DNA of 64,000 nt from Haematococcus lacustris (taxonomy: Eukaryota; Chlorophyta; Chlorophyceae; Chlamydomonadales; Haematococcaceae), in contig JASKMD010000027.1 of the NCBI GenBank assembly GCA_030144725.1, positions 2,523,724 to 2,587,723 of the forward strand. Reading direction: 5' to 3'. Under the pieces are notes generated by a model. That model ran no database searches. It was not told where the DNA came from and worked only from the letters and a program-made list of their open reading frames with translations. Of the stretch, positions 13,235-29,040 are shown in pieces. Position numbers and translations under genes: made by a program. Position 1 is the stretch's first letter. Each line of letters begins with the position of its first letter.

Positions 13235-14601
13235 ATGGGTGACATCCAGACGATGTGCACGCAGCCCGGGACGCTTATAGAATGTCGGGGGTTGTTCGCG
13301 GATTGTGACCTCCGCGACTTCGTAGCTTTATGCTGCGTAAAGGAGGCTGCGGAGGGCTGGGTCGTCAAGCGCTACAAGTCTGGCGAGGGCTTCGTGACAT
13401 TGAAGAGGTGCGTGCTCGCCGAGGCTGCGGCGGCAGATGATGCAGCGATGATGAGGCAGCACGGATGCAGCAGCGGAGATGCGACAGCGAATGTGGCGGT
13501 CCGTCGCAGAGCCTCCCCTACCCAGCCCGTCACCTGGTTGCTTGCAGGCTCGACTTCGTGCCGTCTGCCTTCGCCGCAGCACAAGATACATTTTGGGTCG
13601 CCAAGCAGGGAGCAGTGTCTGAGCACATTCTTTGAGACCACCGTCGGGCATGGATACTGGGATTATGCAAGGCTGGGCAAAAGCATTTTGGCGAATACCA
13701 CGTACCAGGCCCTGTGGTCTACATGCACAGCAGCTTCAGCTGTAATGCCAGATACAAGTAAGTGCAGATACAGATTGCGCCCCACACCACTCCGCCATGC
13801 CACGTAACGTCCTTGGCCTGCCCACCGCCTGCTCACACAAACCCCAGTGCTTTTAGTCCCTGGCTCTGGTACCCAGTTGTGGGCCCCTCTCCCCCTGGCC
13901 CCGCTCCTCCCTCCTTCACTCCTGGCCTCACTCCACTGACTCTCTCCTCCTGCCCTGCCTGCAGGCTGTACATAATCACACAGGAGGGTGGCCTGCACCT
14001 GCTGGACTTGCGCAGTGGCACCTGCAAGCAGCTGGCTGAGCAAGTGCAGCCCAGCAGCAAGCTGGCAGTGCTGCAGACCAGCGTCCTGTTCATCAGCCAG
14101 GAAGGCTACATATGTGCCTACAATGAGGCACGCCATGAGGTCAGGGTGGTGGGCACAGACAAGGTCATGACTGGCCAGTTTGTGAACCAGGCTGCTGGAA
14201 TGGGCCTATCCCTGCTGCTGGTGACAGCATCTGATCCTGTTCAGCCGAATGAGCCAGACTTACGGGGGGCAGCGCTCACCCCGGGCTTCTACACCTGCAA
14301 TGAGGAGGGCCAGCTGTGCCGGGTGGCCCCCCTGCTTACGCAAGAGCCATCAAGCAACCTGGTGGTGACTGAGCGCTGGGGGGTCATGTTCCTGACTCAA
14401 GCCCCGCGCGGTGGCAACTACTACCAGCTGCAGCGCTTGCCTGTACACAGCTTCAGCAGCTGGCATGTGTGGATCTGGTTGTACAGGTTTACATGGCCAC
14501 CGGAGCCTTTGACACTGATAGCATTGTCCACAATTTGCTGCCTGCCTGTCTGGATTGCATGGCTGCTATGCGTGGCTACGCGTAGCACTTCCAGCTCATA
14601 G
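13235..14601 (+). pseudogene. Copy B of the tandem family, with an in-frame stop
   Basis: The exon layout is the same as copy A: 13235-13407, 13548-13757 and 13965-14601, totalling 1020 bp. Splice phases match A exactly and the third exon is strongly similar to A over blades and membrane segment. Exon 2 contains an in-frame TGA at 13633-13635, after the motif VSEHIL. The frame then continues open for the remaining 41 codons of the exon and through exon 3. This could be a recent pseudogene, a sequencing error, a read-through or selenocysteine codon, or a sign that the exon is spliced differently. A TGTAA signal sits at 14675-14679, 74 bp past the stop, so the 3' end looks normal. Confidence 0.6.
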
Positions 14602-14837
14602 CTCTCTTCCTCAGCACGCCCTAGGAAGGGGAGGCCAAGGGGCCCAGGAGCCCCACGGCTGACGGCATCAGCTGTGTAATCACCACATCACATGGCCGCC
14701 ACAGCCCAAGGACAGGTCACATTCGTAAGACGGTCCTGCCTGGCATTCCAGGTTCTTGGCCGGGTTCATGACACTCGGCGAGTTCTAGGAAGGCTTCAGC
14801 AACAGCATGGCCAGCCAACCAGGTTGTTCCTCAAACT

Positions 14838-15245
14838 CAGGTCATGGTTGGCAGCTTGCACGCCTGACCCCTGGCCGGACGCTGGCCCTGCTGCTGCAAG
14901 ACACCTTTGTGGGAAGCACTATGGGCCAGGCACATTTACCATGAACCATGAACCAGGTTATCCCTGATCTGTGCGACAGCCGTCCAGCAACCCGGCAGTG
15001 ACAGTAGAGCGTAGATCGCTGTGCTGCTCCTGCCCCAGTCGCAGGCGCTGCCGCACACCAGCTGTGCCACCTGCCAGCATCTTGGACAACTGGGGCGAGA
15101 CTGACTGCATACCTGCATTGGTAGCCGCATTGTGCATAGCACCAGTGCTGGTGGTTCGGGTGGCGTAGGGGGAGCAGAGTTGAGAAGGGTGGTGTGGGTC
15201 ATGGAGTGGCTGGGGATGCCGGAGGTCTTGGTGATGGAGGCCTCA
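14838..15245 (+). pseudogene. Copy C of the tandem family, decayed 3' fragment
   Basis: DNA similarity to the last exon of copy A begins near 14838 (GTCATGGTTGGCAGCTTGCA) and continues past the membrane-segment region. Recognisable pieces are SSNPAVTVER, LDNWGETD and VLVVRVA, in a single frame from about 14971 that ends at TAG 15166-15168. Similarity at DNA level goes on to about 15245. The N-terminal exons are missing and the frame is broken upstream. Copy C is closer to A than to B. Confidence 0.65.
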
Positions 15246-16617
15246 CTACTACTCTACCTTCCGCAGCTGGCCAGCAGATCTACCCTTGGTTCGTGCTATA
15301 CAGGGCTGCTCAGTGTTTTACAGTGCTGCACAACACTGCATGTGAGCTGCTTTGCTCAATGCTTTGGGTGTTGGCCACCTTGTTTTTTGGGTATTGGCCA
15401 CCCTTTGCCTTGTGCGCGCGATATCATGCCGTAAAGAGCCACTGATGGTAGCATTCACAAGGCTCGCCCCGCCAAGCAATGGCCTGTATACCTGGTGGGG
15501 CCTGACACAGTTGCCAGGTCGTCGATACTGAGTCAACCGGGGTCATTTGCAGCCAATACTGAGTCGTTCGCGGTCAAGCATCGCCTGCCAATCGAGCCTT
15601 GTTTATCTGTGTGCGAGTGAAAGTGCCTTGTTTATCCTGTGTGCGAGTGAAAGTGCAACTTCAGTGCAGTGACCGTCTCCGAGTGTTTGCAGCTGCCGAT
15701 GGGCCGGTTGCGGCGAGGCCCGCATGGATAGAAACCACATGAGATTGAACGCTGTCTTAAATCAGCTGACCCCTACCCCGTATCTCGCGCTGGTTCAGGC
15801 AACGTTGACTTTTAAGTTCCGTCATTCCCCACCCCGCCAGTACGCAACCCTCCGTCGAAACAGGCACCCTATCGATCGACGGCTTATGCGGAGCCATTTT
15901 TATGAGTGTCCCTTGGCAGCCACGCCCCACTCCAGCCTGGTACCCCATTGCCAGCCTAGCACCCTAACCCTAGCTCCACCTAAGCTGCAGAGCCTTCGCC
16001 AGGGCTGCAACCCAGGGGCTGCACGCTGGCAGCTGGGATCAGCCTGACTCACAAGGTGACAAGCCTGCCCTGCCCTGCATCGCCCTACCCAGCCTGGCAA
16101 CGATGGGGGGCGGGGGGCAGCACCACTGCGTGGAGGCACCGCCATCCCCTGCGTGCCGTCTGGCTGCCCGGCGGGAGAAGGCCCTAGGGCCCCGCCCCCA
16201 AAAGGCCTGCAGCGCACTGCACCCTGCCTGGCTGCTGCTGCAGGCTGCGCCCTACTGTCCCACTGCCAGGCTCAACATGGAGGAGGCTTGGCAAACAGGA
16301 GGAGCTGGGGAGGGCTTGGGGCTGGGGCAGTGCTGAAAGCTGTGGGTGCGGGGAGGGAAAGCTGCAGCTGCTTGGCAAACAGAGCTGGGAGGGCCTGGGG
16401 CTGGGTGCAGGGAGGGGAGCAGGGCTGGGTGCAGGGAGGGGAGCAAGGCTGGGAAGCTGCAGTTTTCTGGCGGGCTGCATGGCTGCATGGCTGCTGCTGC
16501 TGTTGGGAGGGAGGGAGGGCCCTGCCACCTCTACCCCGCCTGCTGCAAGTTACAGTCGGCAAGCGGGGCTGAGGCAGTGCTCAGAGACCGGGCCACCCCC
16601 TGCCAGCTGCCCGGTCA

Positions 16618-16653
<36 letters not shown>

Positions 16654-16671
16654 GCTGGTGCATGCGGTGTG
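15246..16671. other. Intergenic region with short tandem repeats
   Basis: No gene is supported. A tandem duplication of about 31 bp (GCCTTGTTTATC...GTGCGAGTGAAAGTG) lies at 15597-15656. Two copies of a 23-bp [28 protein letters not shown] unit lie near 16398-16445, and (GCCT)n lies at 16617-16652. A TGTAA on the minus strand (16554-16550) lies 118 bp past the casein kinase stop and is a good candidate for its polyadenylation signal. Confidence 0.55.
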
Positions 16672-22012
<5,341 letters not shown>

Positions 22013-22284
22013 CGTGGCTTCAGAGCCTCCTCCTCCTGGGCCCCGGGGGCGGGTCCCAATATTTTTGGCCAAGCTCTCTGCCTGCGCCTTGATGCGCTTC
22101 AGCCACGGAGGCTGCCACTGCGCTAGTACCTGCCGGGCCAGGGCGATTGGGGGACGCCGAGGCAGCCACACGGCAACAGAGCTCTAGCGGCTCAGCGAAT
22201 GTTCTTTCTTTCAACGTGGCCTAGCGCAACCTGAAGCCCTACAACCTCATTACTCCTGATTTCCGGTGGTTGGGGTGGTTGGCG

Positions 22285-24599
22285 ATGCCCGATTTCCCAA
22301 TTGGAGAAACTGGTCGGGTCGCATTGTCCCGCACAATCACTATGGTCCTGCTGCGAAGCCTCAGCCTGGACGAGCAAGCTGGCTCTAGCCTTCTACCCCC
22401 ACCTGGCCCCGGCGCTGAGACCGATGCACAAAGCCCGCAAGGCTCGGGTCATGAGGGCAAGGCGGAGGAGGACAGCCTGCCCAGGCCCCCGCCCGAGGAA
22501 CCGTGTGGTTCATTTCTGCCCGACCAGTGCATCAAGCTGGTGCAGGGGCAGCTGATAGCAAACGAGGCGCCAGGCGTAGCCCTGTTGCACCTGCTATCCA
22601 TGGCGTCAGTGTGCAAGCAGTGGAGGCAACTCGCCTCCGAACTTGCCTCCGGCACCGCTATTGCCTTTGACGGTTTTGACAACAAGTTCAGCTGCCAGCT
22701 TAGCGTGCAGAAGTTCCGAAGGCTGCAGCCCGCTCAAAAGGAGCAGGTTTTTCATGGGGCAGCTAAACTCCTGACAGGTGCGCAGAGTACACACCCCCTG
22801 TGTCGCTAGTCAGCCAACTTGATGTCGCACGAGCCGTGAATGGACAAAGTTTACTTCAGAACAAAACCCTGGCCCGTATATGGCCGACCACAACAACAAG
22901 CCTCTTGCTTGTTTGTTTCCTGCAGGATATACGGACGTGCTGCTGTCGGGAGACGGAATTTCAGATCGGGTACTGCAGGAGGTCGCTCTGAAAGCCGGCA
23001 CGAAGATTGTCCTGGCCAAAGTGCAGTCCTCAAGCAGCTTGACAGACGCAGGGCTGTGCAGCTTCGTAACACACTCTCGCGCCCTGGAGACGCTGGAAAT
23101 TGACGACTTGTCCAAGCAGGTCAATGGTGAGCTGCCTCGCTTATGCGCTTGTTCACTAAACCTGGTTTGTTGCTTACTGCACGTGGGTCGCATCTGCCTC
23201 GCGTGCAGGCAAGTTCCTAACAATGCTGTTTGAGAACTGCGACAAGCTCCAACATCTTCATCTCAGCAACATTCCCCAGCTCAACTGGACCATGTGCAAA
23301 GAGGCAGCCCTGCGCTGGTCAGAGAAATCTCTGACCAAGCTGCACGTCCGCGGCGTAAACCTGGACGTGGAGTTCGGTGTCATCATCTCCCGGCTGCCGC
23401 ACCTGCGGGAGCTCGAGATTGATGGGCCAGCACGCAATATCAAGGCCGCATCCATTCATTGGTAAGCACCTCCCAGCATTGTGCATGGATGTGTTGTCCT
23501 CCACATGGTGCAGGTACCCATGCTTGTTGTTGTGCTTAACTTGCCGTGCAGCCCACTCCTGCACCGGGTTAGCTACCAGATGCAGTCACGGGCGCTACTT
23601 GATGAGGCATTGGCAGCTCTTGGCAGCCTGAAGGAGCTGCGACAGCTGGAGCTTATTGTGAAGCACTTCACCCTCTGCACCGAGCAGCTGCGCACCATAG
23701 GTATGAGTCAGGCATGTGGCTCTGACGACAGCTCCCTGAGGCGCTGGATGATGTCTTGTCAGCAGTTACACAAGACGTCAGTTTATGACATTGCCAGGAC
23801 CTGCCGCCACTGGTGAGCTCCCTAATAGGAATTGGCCATTGTGATATGGCTGCAGGCATGCTGCCCCTGACAGAGTTGAGACTAGACAGTTTCATCTACA
23901 AGCAGCAGCCAACCCTCAGCCGCAGCAGCTACAGCCACGTAGACAATGAGGGTGTGAAGGCCCTGGTGGACAGCATTTGCAACCGCTGGTGTGCAATCAT
24001 GTCAGGTGAGCCAACGTAACCACATGGCTGGGTAGAGCCTTCATGCAAGCAGTGCAGACACTGTGTACAGCTGAGAGTGCGCAATGTTAGGTAGGCAGTC
24101 ATTTGCATATGCAGTGGCTGGAGTGTGATACAGGGGATCATGACTTGCCTTCTTGCATTGCTTGCCTTATTGCAGAGATGCGACCGCTGAAGCTGTCGCT
24201 GTGTGGGGCCACAGCCCTGACCCATGATGCAGTCAGTGCCCTCCTGCGCCTACCGATCCTGACGGAGCTTGACATCGGCGGCTGCTGCCGCATCATTGCC
24301 ATGGACAAGATGCGCCTAGTAGCCAAGGTAGGCAGGCTGGTGGAGCTGACTTCTTAACCGGCAAGCTCATCCCAACAAGCTGATCCCGTACCCATGTCTA
24401 TGCTGAGTCTCCTGGCACACCCTCCAAGGCCTTGCATCATGCTGTGGTTGCTTATCAGCTGCTTTCCCCATCAGCATCTTGTCTTTGTTGGCCCTGTACC
24501 TGACTGTTGCTCAATTGATCTGTTGTTGCGTAGGTCCGCGCCGGGCTGATGCTGTGCCCCAACATGCGGTCAGCGCGTTTCCCTGGCCTGGTTATGTGA
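22285..24599 (+). CDS. F-box and leucine-rich-repeat protein
   Basis: Likely substrate receptor of an SCF-type ubiquitin ligase. Seven exons in consistent phase: 22285-22777, 22926-23126, 23209-23461, 23552-23700, 23856-24005, 24176-24327, 24534-24599 (TGA), giving 487 residues. A Pro/Glu-rich N-terminus is followed by an F-box-like segment (LLHLLSMASVCKQWRQLASE). Degenerate leucine-rich repeats follow: LETLEIDDL, LQHLHLSN, LTKLHVRG, LRELEIDG, LRQLELIVK, LTELRLDS, LTELDIGGC. The start is uncertain between Met at 22285 and an in-frame Met at 22342. The gene is divergently arranged with casein kinase 2, with about 270 bp between start codons, so the two may share a promoter region. Confidence 0.8.
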
Positions 24600-26190
24600 G
24601 CCAGCTCAGCTTGGACACAGGCTACTGGCACAGCTCGTGCCAGCTTGCAGTGGTGACACAGCTGAAGGCTGAGGTGCAAGATTGGCTGAGCTGAAACCAA
24701 GCAGGCTTCCAGCTGTCAGCCAGGGGGCAACAGATTATTCATGTAGCAGGGGGTGAGCCATACAGCCTTCTGGGCAGTGCAAAGTGTCTATGCTTTGGTT
24801 GAAGCAGTGATGTCGGAGCAAAGCAGTGCGAGTGTTAGGAGCTGCAGGTGCAGCAGGGCCTGTGTGTCACAGCCTTGAGAGCCCCTGGCGGTGTCAGCCT
24901 CAGGGCGCTGCTGCTCCCTACCAGTTGACACTTTTGAGGTGTGACCAGCTGCGCAGCTGCTGAGCAGCCCCACCCAGGGTAGGTGCCAGCAGCAGTGCTC
25001 CAGGAGTGCATGGTGCTGGCCTCGTCAGACTGCTCAGGCTGGCAATGCTTGCGATGAGGAGTTGGGGTGAGTTGGAATTTACAGTCAGAGGATTGGTCTT
25101 TTGGCAGAGCAGGCAAGCAAGCCCTACCCAACGGCACCAAGGCATCATCGCATGCACTTGCATGGGAATGGGGCAAAGCACTGCAGTCACCGGTGCTTGC
25201 AAACAGCCACTCTGCATGTTTGTTCAACAGCATCGAACAGAACAGAGCATCAACACCAAGGGGGCAGACAAGCAATGTTGAAGTTAGTGATTGCAAGGTT
25301 GGAGCTGTACCGCGGCGCTGTCTCCTTCATGTGTGAAGTGTGTGTGTGTGAGGGGGGGGGCTGTGTGGGCTGGGAGTGAGGTGCTGCACATCGCTGGTGC
25401 GGCGGCACCATGACATGCATGCAGCACCATGCACCCATACAGGTCTCGTAGGTGGAGGTGGGTGGGTGGGTGGGTGGGTAACAGGCTTCTTGTGTTGTTG
25501 TGGCTCTCCAGCACAGGAGGCTGGTGACGCTTGTGAGGATTGTAGGCGGCACCGCTAGGCTACGCTACATGCTGTGTGGGCAGTGCAGGGATGCGACGGT
25601 GCGGGGAGTTCACTGTGCAGGGAGTTTACTGTGCAGTGCTAGTTGAGGAGTGGGGTGGATGGAAGGTGAAGATGGTGCTGGTGCATGGCAGTGCTTGTAA
25701 CGGTGCAGCGGCTGGCTGTGCACAGTTCAGTACACCACATCTTTTATAGGACATGATGGGTGCGGGTAGCATTTTGTGTCAGTCAGGGAAGTTGGTCGTG
25801 TGGGCCGTTGGTCGTGTGGGGAAGGCTGATGTACTAACAATAATGCTCGCACAAGGGTGCGTCCTCAGGGTAGGTGATGTTGCTGTTCCATACGAGTTGG
25901 GAGTGTGTACCTTCCACTGTAATCATTGACCTGCGACCCTCACCCCCCGCTTTTCCCTTCTCTGCGGCAGCATCCGTTGCTGCTTTGGCGGAAGTGTCGA
26001 GTGAAGGATACACATCGGATCATTGTCACACGAATGTGGCACCTGACATTGACACGGAAATGTGGCACGTTTCATTTATCGTAGCACTCTGCATGCATTC
26101 GGGTGTTGCACTGTCCTAGTCAGTGAACAAAATCCGGAGAACGGAGCCAAGACTTGGCGTCAAACCCACCCCAACTCTGATAACACTGTG
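24600..26190. other. Intergenic region without supported genes
   Basis: About 1.6 kb downstream of the F-box gene. I see no exon with both splice sites and a conserved motif. It holds GGGT repeats at about 25455-25480 and a TGTAA at 25696-25700, which is far from the F-box gene's stop. Confidence 0.5.
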
Positions 26191-27414
26191 CCCCGCCCCG
26201 CCCCGCCCCGCCCCGCCCCGCCCCGCCCCGCCCCGCCCCGCCCCGCCCCGCCCCGCCCCGCCCCGCCCCGCCCCGCCCCGCCCCGCCCCGCCCCGCCCCG
26301 CCCCGCCCCGCCCCGCCCCGCCCCGCCCCGCCCCGCCCCGCCCCGCCCCGCCCCGCCCCGCCCCGCCCCGCCCCGCCCCGCCCCGCCCCGCCCCGCCCCG
26401 CCCCGCCCCGCCCCGCCCCGCCCCGCCCCGCCCCGCCCCGCCCCGCCCCGCCCCGCCCCGCCCCGCCCCGCCCCGCCCCGCCCCGCCCCGCCCCGCCCCG
26501 CCCCGCCCCGCCCCGCCCCGCCCCGCCCCGCCCCGCCCCGCCCCGCCCCGCCCCGCCCCGCCCCGCCCCGCCCCGCCCCGCCCCGCCCCGCCCCGCCCCG
26601 CCCCGCCCCGCCCCGCCCCGCCCCGCCCCGCCCCGCCCCGCCCCGCCCCGCCCCGCCCCGCCCCGCCCCGCCCCGCCCCGCCCCGCCCCGCCCCGCCCCG
26701 CCCCGCCCCGCCCCGCCCCGCCCCGCCCCGCCCCGCCCCGCCCCGCCCCGCCCCGCCCCGCCCCGCCCCGCCCCGCCCCGCCCCGCCCCGCCCCGCCCCG
26801 CCCCGCCCCGCCCCGCCCCGCCCCGCCCCGCCCCGCCCCGCCCCGCCCCGCCCCGCCCCGCCCCGCCCCGCCCCGCCCCGCCCCGCCCCGCCCCGCCCCG
26901 CCCCGCCCCGCCCCGCCCCGCCCCGCCCCGCCCCGCCCCGCCCCGCCCCGCCCCGCCCCGCCCCGCCCCGCCCCGCCCCGCCCCGCCCCGCCCCGCCCCG
27001 CCCCGCCCCGCCCCGCCCCGCCCCGCCCCGCCCCGCCCCGCCCCGCCCGCCCCGCCCCGCCCCGCCCCGCCCCGCCCCGCCCCGCCCCGCCCCGCCCCGC
27101 CCCGCCCCGCCCCGCCCCGCCCCGCCCCGCCCCGCCCCGCCCCGCCCCGCCCCGCCCCGCCCCGCCCCGCCCCGCCCCGCCCCGCCCCGCCCCGCCCCGC
27201 CCCGCCCCGCCCCGCCCCGCCCCGCCCCGCCCCGCCCCGCCCCGCCCCGCCCCGCCCCGCCCCGCCCCGCCCCGCCCCGCCCCGCCCCGCCCCGCCCCGC
27301 CCCGCCCCGCCCCGCCCCGCCCCGCCCCGCCCCGCCCCGCCCCGCCCCGCCCCGCCCCGCCCCGCCCCGCCCCGCCCCGCCCCGCCCCGCCCCGCCCCGC
27401 CCCGCCCCGCCCCG
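26191..27414 (+). repeat. (CCCCG)244 pentanucleotide array
   Basis: A run of 171 perfect CCCCG units (26191-27045), one 4-bp unit CCCG (27046-27049), then 73 perfect units (27050-27414). The complement (CGGGG)n is a strong G-quadruplex former. All frames are open and read only Pro/Ala/Arg or Gly/Ala/Arg repeats, so I do not treat them as genes. Confidence 0.98.
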
Positions 27415-27632
27415 CCCACATCGCTGCCACAAGTGGGGTTTGGGCACATGCTTGGCACGCAGAGTAGGAGCACATGACTAACGGCATGCATGGCTGGCTG
27501 GCATATAGCCACGACACTGCTATTGGTTGTGATTGTAAACTAGCTTACCCCTTGCGAGAGTTTCTATGGTTGTTGTGCACCAAACTGCATACTCACTTTC
27601 GCAAAATGATGACCTTGCACCTACGGTTAGCC

Positions 27633-28032
27633 CTACAAAACTACGGATACAGTATGTACGTACATACCGTCGTTTTTGTCGCCACATACGGATCTGGCCA
27701 ACCCTACACATGACACTGATGCTGCCGCTGGTGCCGCCGCTGCCACTTCCGCAGCAGGCCTTTGTCGCGCACGACCACCCACTCCTGGCCCACACCGCCT
27801 GAGTTGGGCATGGCGGGCGGCCCAGCCAGCTGCTGAGCTCACGTGGGCGCGGCCCCTGCCCGGCTGCAGTGCGGCGGATATTCAGCGCGGCTGACACGTC
27901 TCGATCTCGGTCAGGCCCCTCATCCGGGACCGCGTCGCGATGCTGCGCACCGGGTGCAGCCACCTGCAAGCCGCGCACCATGTGGCCCAATAGCAAGCTG
28001 CCGAGCAGCGCCCTCATAGTGCAAGCATTCAA
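27633..28032 (-). pseudogene. Remnant of a TnpB/Fanzor-like (OrfB zinc-ribbon) protein
   Basis: The minus strand encodes GPDRDRDVSAALNIRR, which matches the DRDVxAAxNI signature at the C-terminal end of the RuvC-like domain in TnpB and its eukaryotic relatives (Fanzor). Just upstream, in another frame, is a CTRC pair suggesting half of the zinc ribbon. Just downstream the tail continues in a third frame as MPNSGGVGQEWVVVRDKGLL, then RKW and basic residues to a stop. At least two frameshifts are therefore needed to join the pieces, and nothing upstream resembles the rest of the protein. I read this as a dead 3' fragment. The family call rests on the short signature only. Confidence 0.5.
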
Positions 28033-28424
28033 TCTGCTGAACGAGCAGCGCCTTGACCACGGCGGACGCCACGACAGCGCCCGCCTCTAAACCCGCAGCG
28101 GACACACCAGTTATCACGGTATGCAGCTTACAATTCGTTCTTCTGTTGAGCCACACTCAGCTGTGACACGTCCTGAGGAAATTTAAATATTTTTCGCTTA
28201 TCACGTACAGGCCATCCCAACATGTAAGACTTGCACCGCTCGGCTCAGCGAGTTGCCGTTATCCCCCTGCCGGATGTCCAACCTCGCAGCCCGCCAAGCA
28301 TCTGCACCAAGTGAAGTGTCCAGTCGACAAAGTGCGGTATGAAAGACCCAGCGCACATCGCAAAGCTTGAAACCGCTCAAGTGCTGACTTGTTTGCCCCT
28401 TGCGAGTGGAACGGCCGACGATGC

Positions 28425-28915
28425 AGGTAAGAACATTGGCGTCTCTTCCGTTGCGTAGCTGCAAGATTGAGCGCGTGAGGCTCACTAAGCGTGGACCCGA
28501 CTGCATCCATGCAGGGTTGCTGCAAACCCGGCCATCGCTTTGGCCAGGGCGACTCCTGAGCTGAAACTACACCTGCAGGCTTGTTATAGCAAAAGGTATG
28601 CACGGGAACTGGTTGCAGCGCAGTTCACACAGTGGGTGCAGAATGGCAGGGAATGTCACTCATCACACACTGTGTGGTGTCAAGGAGCACGGACGTGATA
28701 TTTATCAACGAAACTGGTAGGGGGTGATAATGACGGTCTCAGCAATGCCCTGCTATGGTTTCAGCTAAAGGTAAAAATGCAGGCAATTACGGCATAGTTA
28801 TAACCAAAGAATGCAATGCTGTGAGTTATGCCATTGCCCTACAACTCAAACGTGCAAAACTTCCTATGTGCACTGTGCAGGTACATGCCAACGTTTGCAC
28901 ATCCCAACAACGGGT
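28425..28915 (+). repeat. Left arm of a diverged inverted repeat
   Basis: Similar in reverse complement to 31370-31855. Best-matching blocks include GGTTTCAGCTAAAGGTAAAA (28756 onward), CCGTTGCGTAGCTGCAA and CACACTGTGTGGTG. A conserved frame (LARATPELKLHLQ here, LARATSGLKLYLQ in the right arm) suggests an old coding exon. A second shared exon starting YMPTF has a stop after eight more codons in this arm, so the left arm is the decayed one. Confidence 0.65.
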
Positions 28916-29040
28916 AAGATGTGCATCTGAAGGGTGTGCCTTCGCTACAGGTTTGTGTCGATTGAGTCAAGTGCATCAAGCAATCCACCAACTGTCCTTG
29001 CTGGCGGACCCTTGCCTACCACGCCCCACAAATGCCTCAG

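Noticed and set aside
26116..27517. Open frames of about 450 codons on both strands encoding Pro/Ala/Arg or Gly/Ala/Arg repeats
   Set aside because: They are open only because CCCCG repeats contain no stop codons; there is no unique protein sequence inside and both strands are equally open.
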